A stretch of DNA of 64,000 nucleotides from positions 31,266 through 95,265 of the forward strand of contig JAVCCE010000004.1 of assembly GCA_030765645.1 (NCBI GenBank), in the 5' to 3' direction. Position numbers and translations under genes: made by a program. Shown piece by piece: positions 7,592 to 15,255 of this stretch. A model generated the notes under the pieces. It was not told the origin of the DNA. It ran no database searches and saw only the letters and a program-made list of their open reading frames with translations. This DNA comes from Candidatus Hinthialibacter antarcticus (GTDB lineage: Bacteria; Hinthialibacterota; Hinthialibacteria; Hinthialibacterales; Hinthialibacteraceae). Position 1 is the first letter of the stretch. The number at the start of each line of letters is the position of its first letter.

Positions 7592-8876
7592 TTTTTTGCC
7601 CTTCTCTCATCCGCCCCTCAATAAACTTGACCGCGGATTTGACGCCGTTTTCGGCGCGGATTTTTTCGCCCAGCGCGGCGGCGTTTTTGCGGATATCCGA
7701 GTTGGTCGTCACTTCGCGGATAGCGGCGGCGAGATTTTCCGGCGTGAGTTTCTTTTGCGGGATCGGCTTGCATCCCACCCCCAGCGCATGAACGCGGCTT
7801 CCCCAATAAGGCTGGTCGCCAAAGAACGGACACACCACCGTCGGGCGCCCCGCCCGCAGCCCCGCCGAGGTCGTACCCACACCGCCGTGATGCACCACCG
7901 CCGCCATGCGTGGAAACAACCAGTCATGCGGCGCCTGCTCGATCTTGAAAATCGTCTCCGGCAATTGGCTGGCGTCGAGTCCGCCCCATCCGGTCGCGAT
8001 GATTCCCCGCACGTTCGCCCGTTGCAACGCCTCAATTACAATCTCCGCCGTGCGTTGCGGCTTGCGCCCGGAGATGCTGCCAAAGCCGACGTAAACTGGA
8101 GGTTCGCCCGTATCGAGAAAGCGTACTAATTCGTCGGGCGGCTGCCAGTCGTCGAGGCGGTCCAGAAACCAGAAACCGGTCACTTTCACGTCGTCGGGCA
8201 AATCCGCTGGACGCGGCGTGACATGCTCGCTGTAGCCATAGGCAATCGGAATTCGCTCGCCCGCGTTGGTATGGACGGTATCGACTTTGCGCGAAAGCGG
8301 CGGCAGGCCGTTTTCTTTGCGCCAGGGCTTGATGTATTTGTTACACGCCAGCGCGGTCACTTTCAAAATGAGCCAATAGGTCAGGCGGTTATACCACGCG
8401 CCCAGGTTCCAATTGGGAAACCCCGCTGCCGGGAACGCCCCAGTGGGCGTATAGATCGGCAGATAAAACGCCATCATCGACGGGACGCCCAGTTTCTCGG
8501 CGAAGTGCGGCGCCCCCAGCCCTTTGACGTGAAAAAGGATCAGGTCGGGGTTGCTTTCCTGCGCCGCCCGCCAACTCTCCGCCATGATTTTGCGCTGCAT
8601 GGGCGCGACCTGTTTTATCAGACGCAAGTAGACCTTGAACATCCCCCAGAAATTATCGGCGTCCTCCATGATTTCGCTGCCGGTGCTCGACTGGATCATC
8701 TGAATGATCTCGTCGTTCATGTAGGCGTAACTCAAACCGTGTTCGGTGATGAACGGTTCAAAGGCGGCGCATGTACAAAGGGTGACTTCATGCCCCGCCG
8801 ATTTGAGACCCTTGCCCAATGCGACGTAGGGCTGAACGTCGCCGCGCGTTCCAAGCGTAATGATGAGAATCTTCAT
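7587..8876 (-). CDS. Glycosyltransferase, GT1 family (UDP-glucosyltransferase-like)
   Basis: A 429-residue two-domain GT-B enzyme. The N-terminal Rossmann half opens with ILIITLGTRGDVQPYVALGKGL, as in sterol and antibiotic glycosyltransferases. The C-terminal half has VYVGFGSIS and the donor-binding signature HHGGVGTTSAGLRAG followed by PFFGDQPYWG. Members move sugar from a UDP or TDP donor to lipids, sterols or small molecules. The acceptor cannot be read here. The start at 8876 matches the family's N-terminus; a GTG nine bases earlier is possible and neither has a strong ribosome site. The gene is monocistronic between a peroxidase terminator and repeat P, which supplies its stop codon. Confidence 0.88.
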   Translation of the reverse strand: MKILIITLGTRGDVQPYVALGKGLKSAGHEVTLCTCAAFEPFITEHGLSYAYMNDEIIQMIQSSTGSEIMEDADNFWGMFKVYLRLIKQVAPMQRKIMAESWRAAQESNPDLILFHVKGLGAPHFAEKLGVPSMMAFYLPIYTPTGAFPAAGFPNWNLGAWYNRLTYWLILKVTALACNKYIKPWRKENGLPPLSRKVDTVHTNAGERIPIAYGYSEHVTPRPADLPDDVKVTGFWFLDRLDDWQPPDELVRFLDTGEPPVYVGFGSISGRKPQRTAEIVIEALQRANVRGIIATGWGGLDASQLPETIFKIEQAPHDWLFPRMAAVVHHGGVGTTSAGLRAGRPTVVCPFFGDQPYWGSRVHALGVGCKPIPQKKLTPENLAAAIREVTTNSDIRKNAAALGEKIRAENGVKSAVKFIEGRMREGQKM

Positions 8877-8904
8877 TGTGTACACCCACTAAACTTTGAG
8901 TAAA

Positions 8905-8930
8905 GAAAGAGGCGCTCGTCAAAGCGCCCC
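8905..8930 (-). terminator. Intrinsic terminator of the di-haem peroxidase gene
   Basis: Minus-strand stem GGCGCT / AGCGCC with a TTGACG loop, followed by TCTTTCTTTA. It lies 26 bp after the peroxidase stop codon. Confidence 0.65.
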
Positions 8931-8955
8931 TTAGTGTAACACATCGAATTTCATT

Positions 8956-10197
8956 TTAATGCAGCGACCAACCGGAGACGCTGTTCTCTTGCGGAAGCAC
9001 TTCCAACTCTCCATTGACGTCGAACGGGTCGGACCATTTTTCACCGACGTACACATTCGATCCCGTCAGCGTGCGCATGAATTGAACCATCTGGTTGCGT
9101 TCTTGCTGAGTCAGATTCAAGCGTTGCAAGTTACCGCCGGGGCGTAACCTGGGGTCGAGCGCGTTGCGGTTTTGGCGATTGTCATTGATCTGCGGAATCG
9201 CGTTGTAATGCCCCAAGACCGCATTCAAATTAGCCGCCGTCTGTCCGCCGTCGTGCATGAAGCCGGTGTGCGGCGCGCCGTTCTGGTCAACCATATCGCG
9301 CAGGGACGGCGACTTGGTGTTGGTCAAATCAATGCTGCCGTCGATGGCGCGAATCACGCCGTTGTTGCGCGAGTTGGGGTCGATGTCGAATTCCGGCGGG
9401 CGATGACACGCAGCGCACCCCGCGCCGCCGCCCGTACGAACGCCGTTCGGGCCAAGAATCGGGCGCTGAAGAAATAGCTCTTTGCCCCTGTTTTCATCTT
9501 GGGTGAAATTCGCAAACAACTGGTTGTCGTTTCTCGCCAACACACGCCCGGCGTCGTACTTCGAGTCAAACGATTGGATGCTGCGAACAAATTGCGCTAA
9601 CGCCCGCTTCATGCGCTCTTCGGTAATGGCGCCGTCGCCGAATGTGTTGGTAAACAGCGGCGGATAATAATCGAGCGCTTCTAATTTTTCGATCAGATCA
9701 TCAAAGTCAGGGTTACCGTCCTGCCCGCTGAAGCCCATCTCGACATGGTCTTGAATGGGCCGGGTGACCTGGTCTTCGATGGTCGCGGCGCGTTCATCCC
9801 AAAAGGCGCTGTCTTCTTCGGCGAAGCGCGCATTGATCAACCGCATCGAATGCCGCCCGGTGAAACCATTCACGCCCATACTGACCGTATCGGGGTCGCT
9901 GAACGCGAATTCCTGCTGGTGGCAAGTCGAACACGAAACACTATCGTCGATGGACAGTTGCGTATCATAAAACAACACCCGCCCCAGCGTGGCGCCCTCA
10001 TTGGTGATGGGGTTGCTGGCGGGCGTGTTGTCCCGCCGGATGTAATTTGGAACCGCCTGGTTGGCGTATTCATGTGGATTGCTTAAATCAAGCACCCCGT
10101 CTCCAAACGAAAATGACGGCTGGGCGATAATTGTCATCCCAGCGGCGAAAGTGAAGACAAAGAAAGTGAAACTCATATATTTCAGGTAGTTAGTCAT
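8956..10197 (-). CDS. Di-haem cytochrome c peroxidase / MauG family
   Basis: A 413-residue exported protein. After the signal peptide come two c-type haem sites, CSTCH (about residue 90) and CAACH (about residue 245), in the arrangement of bacterial di-haem peroxidases. Between them are GRHSMRLINARF and the WDERA...QDHVEMG stretch, and the distal part has TKSPSLRDM...GFMHDGG. It would reduce hydrogen peroxide with electrons from a small cytochrome or copper protein in the periplasm, or oxidise protein side chains as MauG does. The start at 10197 has GGAGGGAG eight bases upstream. No redox partner gene is adjacent. Confidence 0.92.
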   Translation of the reverse strand: MTNYLKYMSFTFFVFTFAAGMTIIAQPSFSFGDGVLDLSNPHEYANQAVPNYIRRDNTPASNPITNEGATLGRVLFYDTQLSIDDSVSCSTCHQQEFAFSDPDTVSMGVNGFTGRHSMRLINARFAEEDSAFWDERAATIEDQVTRPIQDHVEMGFSGQDGNPDFDDLIEKLEALDYYPPLFTNTFGDGAITEERMKRALAQFVRSIQSFDSKYDAGRVLARNDNQLFANFTQDENRGKELFLQRPILGPNGVRTGGGAGCAACHRPPEFDIDPNSRNNGVIRAIDGSIDLTNTKSPSLRDMVDQNGAPHTGFMHDGGQTAANLNAVLGHYNAIPQINDNRQNRNALDPRLRPGGNLQRLNLTQQERNQMVQFMRTLTGSNVYVGEKWSDPFDVNGELEVLPQENSVSGWSLH

Positions 10198-10411
10198 TGG
10201 ATATTCTCCCTCCAACTTGAACGCATCCCACAACGCGTTCAGAAAACGGCGAATGATTCATTAGCGATAGTCTATTGGCCAAATAAACTTTACTTACTTG
10301 ATCTATAACGAAAGGATTGGGGGACTTATTGAGGATAAAGTGAATTTTTTTGGTTCTTCCGAAAACTGGGTGCTTTTTTATAAATTGAATTGAGATTTCG
10401 CTGCATGCGGT

Positions 10412-10485
10412 ATGGGTGCAACTCTGCTCGCTTCAGTGCGGGCTTTCAGGCCCTTTTGCACAGGCGCTTCCAGAGTTGCACCCAT
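10412..10485. repeat. Inverted-repeat element family S, full copy A
   Basis: Terminal arms ATGGGTGCAACTCT and AGAGTTGCACCCAT are perfect 14-bp inverted repeats around a 46-bp core that includes TTCAGTGCGGGCTTTCAGG. Copies B (12795) and C (46981) share core and arms. The flanks TTGAGATT at 10390 and TTGGTTTGTCAATTTT at 10494 are also conserved in the interior-less copy at 36056. Confidence 0.85.
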
Positions 10486-10640
10486 GCCTGAATTGGTTTG
10501 TCAATTTTGGACAGGCCGGAATACGTTTTCGTAAACAAAATTATGGCTATCCATCAATACTAGGTACTCAATTACCAGAGGAACCATTTTTTTATTAAAT
10601 TGGAGAGGGGTGGCAACGAGAACACTTGAGGCGTTACCTG

Positions 10641-10681
10641 AAATCCCCCCGGCGTCTTCGACGCCACTACCCTTAGGGGAC
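10641..10681. repeat. Dispersed palindrome family Q, degenerate copy
   Basis: ATCCCCCC is followed by the hairpin GGCGTCTTCGACGCC and a decayed C-run/G-run pair (TACCCTTAGGGGA). It is related to copies at 27237, 33431, 38680 and 47149. Confidence 0.6.
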
Positions 10682-10740
10682 TTCACGGTATAAACCATCT
10701 GACCGTCTGTACATTCACCAGCGATTCATAAATAAAAACC

Positions 10741-10785
10741 TCCCTCACCCCAGCCCTCTCCCAGTGGGAGAGGGAGCAGGCTTTC
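10741..10785. repeat. Dispersed palindrome family R (CCCTCTCCC type)
   Basis: CCCTCTCCCA and TGGGAGAGGG form a 10-bp stem, preceded by CCTCACCCCAG. Related copies are at 22360, 27088 and 61996. Similar repeats are familiar to me from many unrelated genomes. Confidence 0.7.
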
Positions 10786-10854
10786 GGTATTATCCGGCTC
10801 ACCAGGAGCCTGCCTGCCGCAGGCAGGGTTCGCCCTCCCATTATTTCTATCCAG

Positions 10855-10895
10855 CAGAAAGCCCGCACTAAAGCGAGAAGAGACGTACCCAAGAC
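10855..10895. repeat. Half-copy of element family S
   Basis: GAAAGCCCGCACTAAAGCGA followed by GAAGAGACGTACCC matches the reverse complement of the left half of full element S. The right half is missing. Similar half-copies occur at 27314 and 48645, and a weaker one at 12945. Confidence 0.6.
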
Positions 10896-10964
10896 GCAGA
10901 GCCTACAGATATACTTGCTTCACGCATATTCTGAAAATCTCATCCCGCCCTACAATACGGGGCT

Positions 10965-12059
10965 ATGTCACTTTCATTTGAAATTCACCATACAAACAAA
11001 CAAGCGCGGGTTGCGTCGGTGACGACGCCGCACGGTTCGTTCGACACGCCCGCGTTTATGCCGGTCGGCACCAACGCCACCGTCAAATCGCTCACGCCCG
11101 AAGAGGTCGCCGAGACGGGGTCGCAGATTCTGCTCTGCAACGCCTATCATTTGTATATGCGCCCCGGGCAGAACATCGTCGCCAAACTGGGCGGGCTGCA
11201 CTCGTTCATGAACTGGGACGGCCCCATCCTCACTGACAGCGGCGGGTTTCAGGTCTACAGCCTGGCGTCGCTGCGCAAGATCGACGACGAAGGGGTTTCA
11301 TTTCGCTCGCACATCGACGGCTCCGAGCACCGCTTCACGCCAGAGAGCGTGATGAAACTCGAGAACGACCTGGGCGCCGACATCATCATGTGTTTCGATG
11401 AATGTACGCCCTACCCCGCGACCCGCGAGTATGCCGAACATTCCATTGAGATTACGTCTAACTGGGCGCGGCGTTGCGTCCAGTCTCATCAGCGTGACGA
11501 CCAGGCGCTGTTCGGCATCGTGCAGGGCGGCGTCTATCAGGACCTGCGCGAGCGCAGCGCGAATGACCTGCTGCAATTGGATTTTCCCGGGTACGCCATC
11601 GGCGGGTTGATGCTCGGTGAAGACAAAGAAAACACCTGGGCGGTATGCGACGCGATGAATGAAATTCTGCCTAAAGACAAGCCGCGCTATTTGATGGGGG
11701 TGGGCACCCCCGAAGATTTTCTCGAAGCGATTTATCGCGGGGTGGATATGTTTGACTGCGTGGTCCCCACCCGGCTGGCGCGCACCAGCCACCTGCTCAC
11801 CTGGAACGGAAAGCTCACGCTCAAGCAAGCCCGCTTCCGTGAAGACGAAAACCCGATCGACGAAAACTGCGGTTGCTATTGCTGCCGAAACTATAGCCGC
11901 GCCTACTTGCGCCATCTTTTCCAGGCGGGTGAAATTCTCGCATCACGCCTGGCCTCGCTGCACAACATCACCTTCTTTCAACAGTTCATGGCCAAGTGCC
12001 GCGAAACCATCCAAGAGGGAACCTTCGAAGCCTTTCGTAACGAGTGGATGAACAAATAA
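10965..12059 (+). CDS. tgt: Queuine tRNA-ribosyltransferase
   Basis: Exchanges guanine 34 of GUN-anticodon tRNAs for preQ1, the committing step of queuosine insertion. The 364-residue length is typical. Landmarks in order: the Asp in the LTDSGGFQVYSL loop, FDECTPYP, GIVQGGVYQDLRERS, GGLMLGE, the nucleophilic Asp region VDMFDCVVPTRLAR, and the C-terminal zinc site with CGCYCC and a downstream His (YLRHLF). The start at 10965 fits the family N-terminus. No other queuosine gene is beside it. A DinB-like gene follows on the same strand. Confidence 0.97.
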   Translation: MSLSFEIHHTNKQARVASVTTPHGSFDTPAFMPVGTNATVKSLTPEEVAETGSQILLCNAYHLYMRPGQNIVAKLGGLHSFMNWDGPILTDSGGFQVYSLASLRKIDDEGVSFRSHIDGSEHRFTPESVMKLENDLGADIIMCFDECTPYPATREYAEHSIEITSNWARRCVQSHQRDDQALFGIVQGGVYQDLRERSANDLLQLDFPGYAIGGLMLGEDKENTWAVCDAMNEILPKDKPRYLMGVGTPEDFLEAIYRGVDMFDCVVPTRLARTSHLLTWNGKLTLKQARFREDENPIDENCGCYCCRNYSRAYLRHLFQAGEILASRLASLHNITFFQQFMAKCRETIQEGTFEAFRNEWMNK

Positions 12060-12110
12060 GAAAAGAAGACTTTGTTTCTTTTTCAGGGACAGGGCAGGTA
12101 TACTGTCAAC

Positions 12111-12686
12111 ATGGTCCAATTTAATTCCGATAAAGATATTCCAGCGCTGGTGCAAGAAGCAAACCGCCTATTAGACGAAGTCTGTGCGATAACCAAAGAT
12201 TGCGACGACGACCTCTGGAGACGACGCCCAAGTGAGGACGAATGGTCAGCGTCTGAATGTTGCGACCACTTGGTTCAAATCTCCTCGAAGGTGATTCCGA
12301 AACTACAAGAAGCCCTGCAGATGATGAAGAGCGAGCAATCCGAGCGCCCCAAGGCCTATCATTATTCCATGTTCGAACGCTTATTTGTTTATTTCGCCAG
12401 CGGCAGCGACAGGCGCCCGTTGATCCGCCTAAAGTCGCATACCGACTATGCGCCGGTTCAATCGCCGTCGATTCAAGAGACCATCACACAATATCAACAT
12501 TGGCAAAGTGAATTGATCGTCATCATGCAGGCGGTTCAAGGCAAAGACCCGACAAAGACCAAAGTCGCATCTCCCGCCATAGACTGGCTCAAACTGAGCG
12601 TCGGCCAGTGGATTGTCTTATTGCTGGTTCATCAAAACCGTCATATTCTACAAGCCAGACGCGCTCTTGAACGCGTCGCGGCGTAA
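12111..12686 (+). CDS. DinB-like superfamily protein
   Basis: A 191-residue four-helix protein of the DinB/YfiT-like superfamily. It shows the usual pattern: an N-terminal helix (ALVQEANRLLDEVCAI), W-x-x-RP followed by EWSASECCDHLVQIS with the first metal-type His, and the C-terminal HQNRHILQARRAL helix with the other histidines. Members bind a metal and include thiol-dependent S-transferases; no specific activity can be assigned. The start at 12111 is the ATG that begins the conserved first helix; the longer frame reaches back into the tgt tail. It may be cotranscribed with tgt (51-bp gap). Confidence 0.75.
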   Translation: MVQFNSDKDIPALVQEANRLLDEVCAITKDCDDDLWRRRPSEDEWSASECCDHLVQISSKVIPKLQEALQMMKSEQSERPKAYHYSMFERLFVYFASGSDRRPLIRLKSHTDYAPVQSPSIQETITQYQHWQSELIVIMQAVQGKDPTKTKVASPAIDWLKLSVGQWIVLLLVHQNRHILQARRALERVAA

Positions 12687-12794
12687 GTGGATGCTCCTAT
12701 TTTCCCACATGAATGAATAACCCCGCCGCAAGCAGCGGGGTATCAAATCGAGTATTTAGAAGCATCTCAAAAATACTTGAACTCCGCTGCGTTT

Positions 12795-12874
12795 GGCATG
12801 TGTACAACTCTGCTCGCTTCAGTGCGGGCTTTCAGGCCCTTTTGCACAGGCGCTCCCAGAGTTGCACCCATGCC
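12795..12874. repeat. Inverted-repeat element family S, full copy B
   Basis: The core is nearly identical to copy A. The left arm is GGCATGTGTACAACTCT (two changes) and the right arm AGAGTTGCACCCATGCC. The upstream flank GAAGCATCTCAAAAATACTT resembles that of copy C, and the downstream flank ends TTTGTGAAAT as in copy C. Confidence 0.85.
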
Positions 12875-12996
12875 TGATTGGTTTGCCAATTTGTGAAATG
12901 CCGGAGTTTAATTTGCTCGGCAGGAGCCTCGCCCTCCCCAAAAAACATCACGCCAAAGCGAGGAGAAACGCTCCCAAGACTCATAACCGCAAACGA

Positions 12997-13023
12997 AAAA
13001 GAGGGCGCCGCTTTCGCAACGCC
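12997..13023. repeat. Left copy of a 27-bp direct repeat bounding the AT-rich island
   Basis: Identical to 17228-17254 (AAAAGAGGGCGCC then GCTTTCGCAACGCC). In the right copy this is most of the MFS-gene terminator; here the other hairpin arm is missing, so it is half a terminator just after the WD40-type gene stop. Confidence 0.85.
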
Positions 13024-13027
13024 GTGG

Positions 13028-14107
13028 CTAGCGATAATTTTCAGCGCATAAATTTGAGGATTGGTGCAGATAATCATTGATATCCCACAAATGGATTTCG
13101 TCGAGAACAATCGAAAATACTTGATGTGAATTAGGGTGGAACTTGAAAAAACTATACGAATCTAGATGTGGGTATTTAATTTCTGCAATTTTATTCCCCG
13201 TCTGAAAATCATATAAAACATAAATATATCCATTTGTTGAATATGTTAAACCCATCAGCCAACGACGGTCTGGAGATACTTCGATAAAAAGAGGATGTTC
13301 TTCATTTCCAAAAGACTGAATAAATTCACCTGTTTCAAAATTCCATAAAGTCACGCTATATAAATCAGCAATTACAACTTCCTCCTTTTCTTCAACCACA
13401 TATACATCCGTTAAAACATCTCTGTCTTCAATCGGCTCACCTATACCATATACGCTTGGATCAAGGACTTGGACTTTCTTTCTTGTTTCAATATCCCACA
13501 CTTCACGCCCTAAAAACAGATAGCGGTCATCCGATGAAATATGCCACATGTCTGGATAGTTAAAATATAGTTCTATTCCTGGATTTATAAAAAAACATTT
13601 TTCGCCTGTTTCAGTATCCCAAAAGTGGGCGGCAGTTGGAAATGGCGTTTCAGAGTTCGTACCCCATGTTACACAATAAGAATGGGTTGAAGAGATACCA
13701 ACTGCATAAATTGTAGAAACGGAAGAACCTGGCCCAGTTGATAGCATATAATGTGGACCTAAGTGTTGCAGAACTTCATTAGAAGTCAAATTCCACAATT
13801 CAGCATCGTCAGTATAACGATCCCCCGTTAGTAATAGAGAATTGTCATTCGATATACGAAGATTAAAAGGCCTGTAGCCATATATATCATCGCCATCTTT
13901 TAACACTCTAACCATATCTCCACTCTCAACATCAAATTCTACAATTCCATTTGCATACGAAGCATAAAAGAGAGATTTTCCGTCATTTGTCACACATAGA
14001 TCAACAGGGTTTGTCTCATAATGAAATACCTTTAGCGGCGACGGTTCTTCCGCCGCCGCTGAGAAAGTAAGGAATAATACAATAATAGTAAATAAGAACT
14101 TTTTCAT
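13028..14107 (-). CDS. Secreted WD40-like propeller protein
   Basis: A 359-residue exported protein with a clear signal peptide (FLFTIIVLFLTFSAAAEE). The body has repeated blades ending in patterns such as AELWNL, AHFWDTETGEKC, REVWDIETRKKV, VTLWNFETGEF and IHLWDIND, as in WD40/YVTN propellers. No enzymatic motif is visible. ATG at 14107 follows the stop of the upstream gene by one base, so the two are translationally linked. It is markedly AT-richer than the flanking core genes. The last ten residues run up to the half terminator, so the extreme C-terminus may be altered by recombination there. Confidence 0.72.
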   Translation of the reverse strand: MKKFLFTIIVLFLTFSAAAEEPSPLKVFHYETNPVDLCVTNDGKSLFYASYANGIVEFDVESGDMVRVLKDGDDIYGYRPFNLRISNDNSLLLTGDRYTDDAELWNLTSNEVLQHLGPHYMLSTGPGSSVSTIYAVGISSTHSYCVTWGTNSETPFPTAAHFWDTETGEKCFFINPGIELYFNYPDMWHISSDDRYLFLGREVWDIETRKKVQVLDPSVYGIGEPIEDRDVLTDVYVVEEKEEVVIADLYSVTLWNFETGEFIQSFGNEEHPLFIEVSPDRRWLMGLTYSTNGYIYVLYDFQTGNKIAEIKYPHLDSYSFFKFHPNSHQVFSIVLDEIHLWDINDYLHQSSNLCAENYR

Positions 14108-14108
14108 G

Positions 14109-15227
14109 TTATTCACTTTGAGGAGTCCAAAGTAAATGGTTGCCATCCTTACTTAATAAAAAATCTCCAAACATTTTAAGACCATCTGGATTTAGTTTTT
14201 CATTATTCCATTTCTCACCATTTTTCACAAATTTCAAAAGGTCACATTCTTCATAGTCACGTACGTCTTTCGTATGGTCAGATTGGACAATCACCATCAT
14301 TCCGTCCGGCGTCATCCGTGCCCGATCACGAAGTTTTGGCGTATATCCAATATAGTCAATCTCACTCCATTTGCCTTTCAATTCATTTACAATAGCCAAG
14401 CCATAAGAATCCGTCCACACTAATATTTGATCTCCTTGCAAGTTAATATCATATATATCTGGTTCCAAAGCAGAACCAGATTTAGCAGGCAATGAGAGCC
14501 GTGCAGGAGGCAACCATTGATCCTCTTTTTTTTCAACCATGAAGACGTCTGTGCGAAGTGCTCTATTCACTCGAGTCGCCGCCTTATAGAATATCCGGTT
14601 GCCTTGCTGATTGATCCACATTTTCGATTTCAAACCTTCTACCTGACCGATAAGAGTTGGAGAAAAAGAATTACTGTTCTTTTCAACCACATAAATATGG
14701 TGTCCTGTAGGGTCGATTCCAGGTTCGAACAAACTGTAAGCAAAAACGCTTCCATCTCCTGACATTACGAGATGATTTAAAAGGCGAGCTTCATCCACGC
14801 GATAATGCGTATAAGTAGCGACATTCTTTTTATTTTCAACATCATAAAATTCAATCAACCCATAATTGCCCTCTTGCCTTATGTATGCCAACAGTTTTCC
14901 ATCACTATCTAACGCAGGCGAACCAAAATCATAAAATTTCCCATCACTGATTTTGGTAACTTCGTTCCCCTTCGACTTCAATTCAACAATTCGACCATTA
15001 TTAACAAATATGCTTCCATCGCGATTGATACAAGAACTACCACGTTTCACGTCAAAATAAGTTTTAATATCCAAATCGCTTGAAGCAGAATCAGCCTTTG
15101 TATCACTTAGAAAATCAACTTTTTTCACCAGCTGAGTCGGTAGGTTTGTTTGTAATTCTATCGTTTGAGAATGTCCTACAAGTGAAAATGCAAAAAACAC
15201 TATGATGATTTTATATGATAAAGACAT
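14109..15227 (-). CDS. Secreted TolB-like propeller protein
   Basis: A 372-residue protein with a signal peptide (IIIVFFAFSLVGHSQ). It has repeated beta segments such as SPALDSDGKLLAYIR, LVMSGDGSVFAYS, KMWINQQGNRIFY, RARMTPDGMMVIVQS and LLSKDGNHLLW, the DxDGxxLxY pattern of TolB/WD40-like propellers. AAAGGAG stands before ATG 15227. It is the middle gene of a tight minus-strand operon, 28 bp after the hydrolase-like gene and one base before the next propeller gene. The composition is AT-rich. It is probably periplasmic or surface-located with an unknown ligand. Confidence 0.68.
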   Translation of the reverse strand: MSLSYKIIIVFFAFSLVGHSQTIELQTNLPTQLVKKVDFLSDTKADSASSDLDIKTYFDVKRGSSCINRDGSIFVNNGRIVELKSKGNEVTKISDGKFYDFGSPALDSDGKLLAYIRQEGNYGLIEFYDVENKKNVATYTHYRVDEARLLNHLVMSGDGSVFAYSLFEPGIDPTGHHIYVVEKNSNSFSPTLIGQVEGLKSKMWINQQGNRIFYKAATRVNRALRTDVFMVEKKEDQWLPPARLSLPAKSGSALEPDIYDINLQGDQILVWTDSYGLAIVNELKGKWSEIDYIGYTPKLRDRARMTPDGMMVIVQSDHTKDVRDYEECDLLKFVKNGEKWNNEKLNPDGLKMFGDFLLSKDGNHLLWTPQSE

Positions 15228-15255
15228 TTGAAATCTCCTTTATGGTTCCTTATAT

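Larger units (their letters stand above)
10198..10964. other. Repeat-rich intergenic region upstream of tgt
   Basis: No credible gene in 767 bp. It holds the divergent leaders of the peroxidase and tgt genes plus four repeat elements listed separately (families S, Q, R and an S half-copy). Short open frames here are translations of the repeats. A palindrome (GCCTGCCGCAGGC) lies near 10812. Confidence 0.8.
12687..13027. other. Repeat-filled intergenic region before the AT-rich island
   Basis: It holds a GC hairpin at 12721-12740 (CCCCGC...GCGGGG, possible DinB terminator without a T-run), S element copy B, a degenerate S half-copy around 12945-12985, and the left 27-bp direct repeat of the island. 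The open frame 12793-13080 is a translation of these repeats, not a gene. Confidence 0.75.

Noticed and set aside
11298..11915. 205-codon minus-strand frame within tgt
   Set aside because: Shadow of tgt, whose active-site residues and zinc site are intact.
12793..13080. 95-codon plus-strand frame beginning in repeat S
   Set aside because: It is a translation of S copy B, a half-copy and the half terminator; the same start occurs in copy A (10416).
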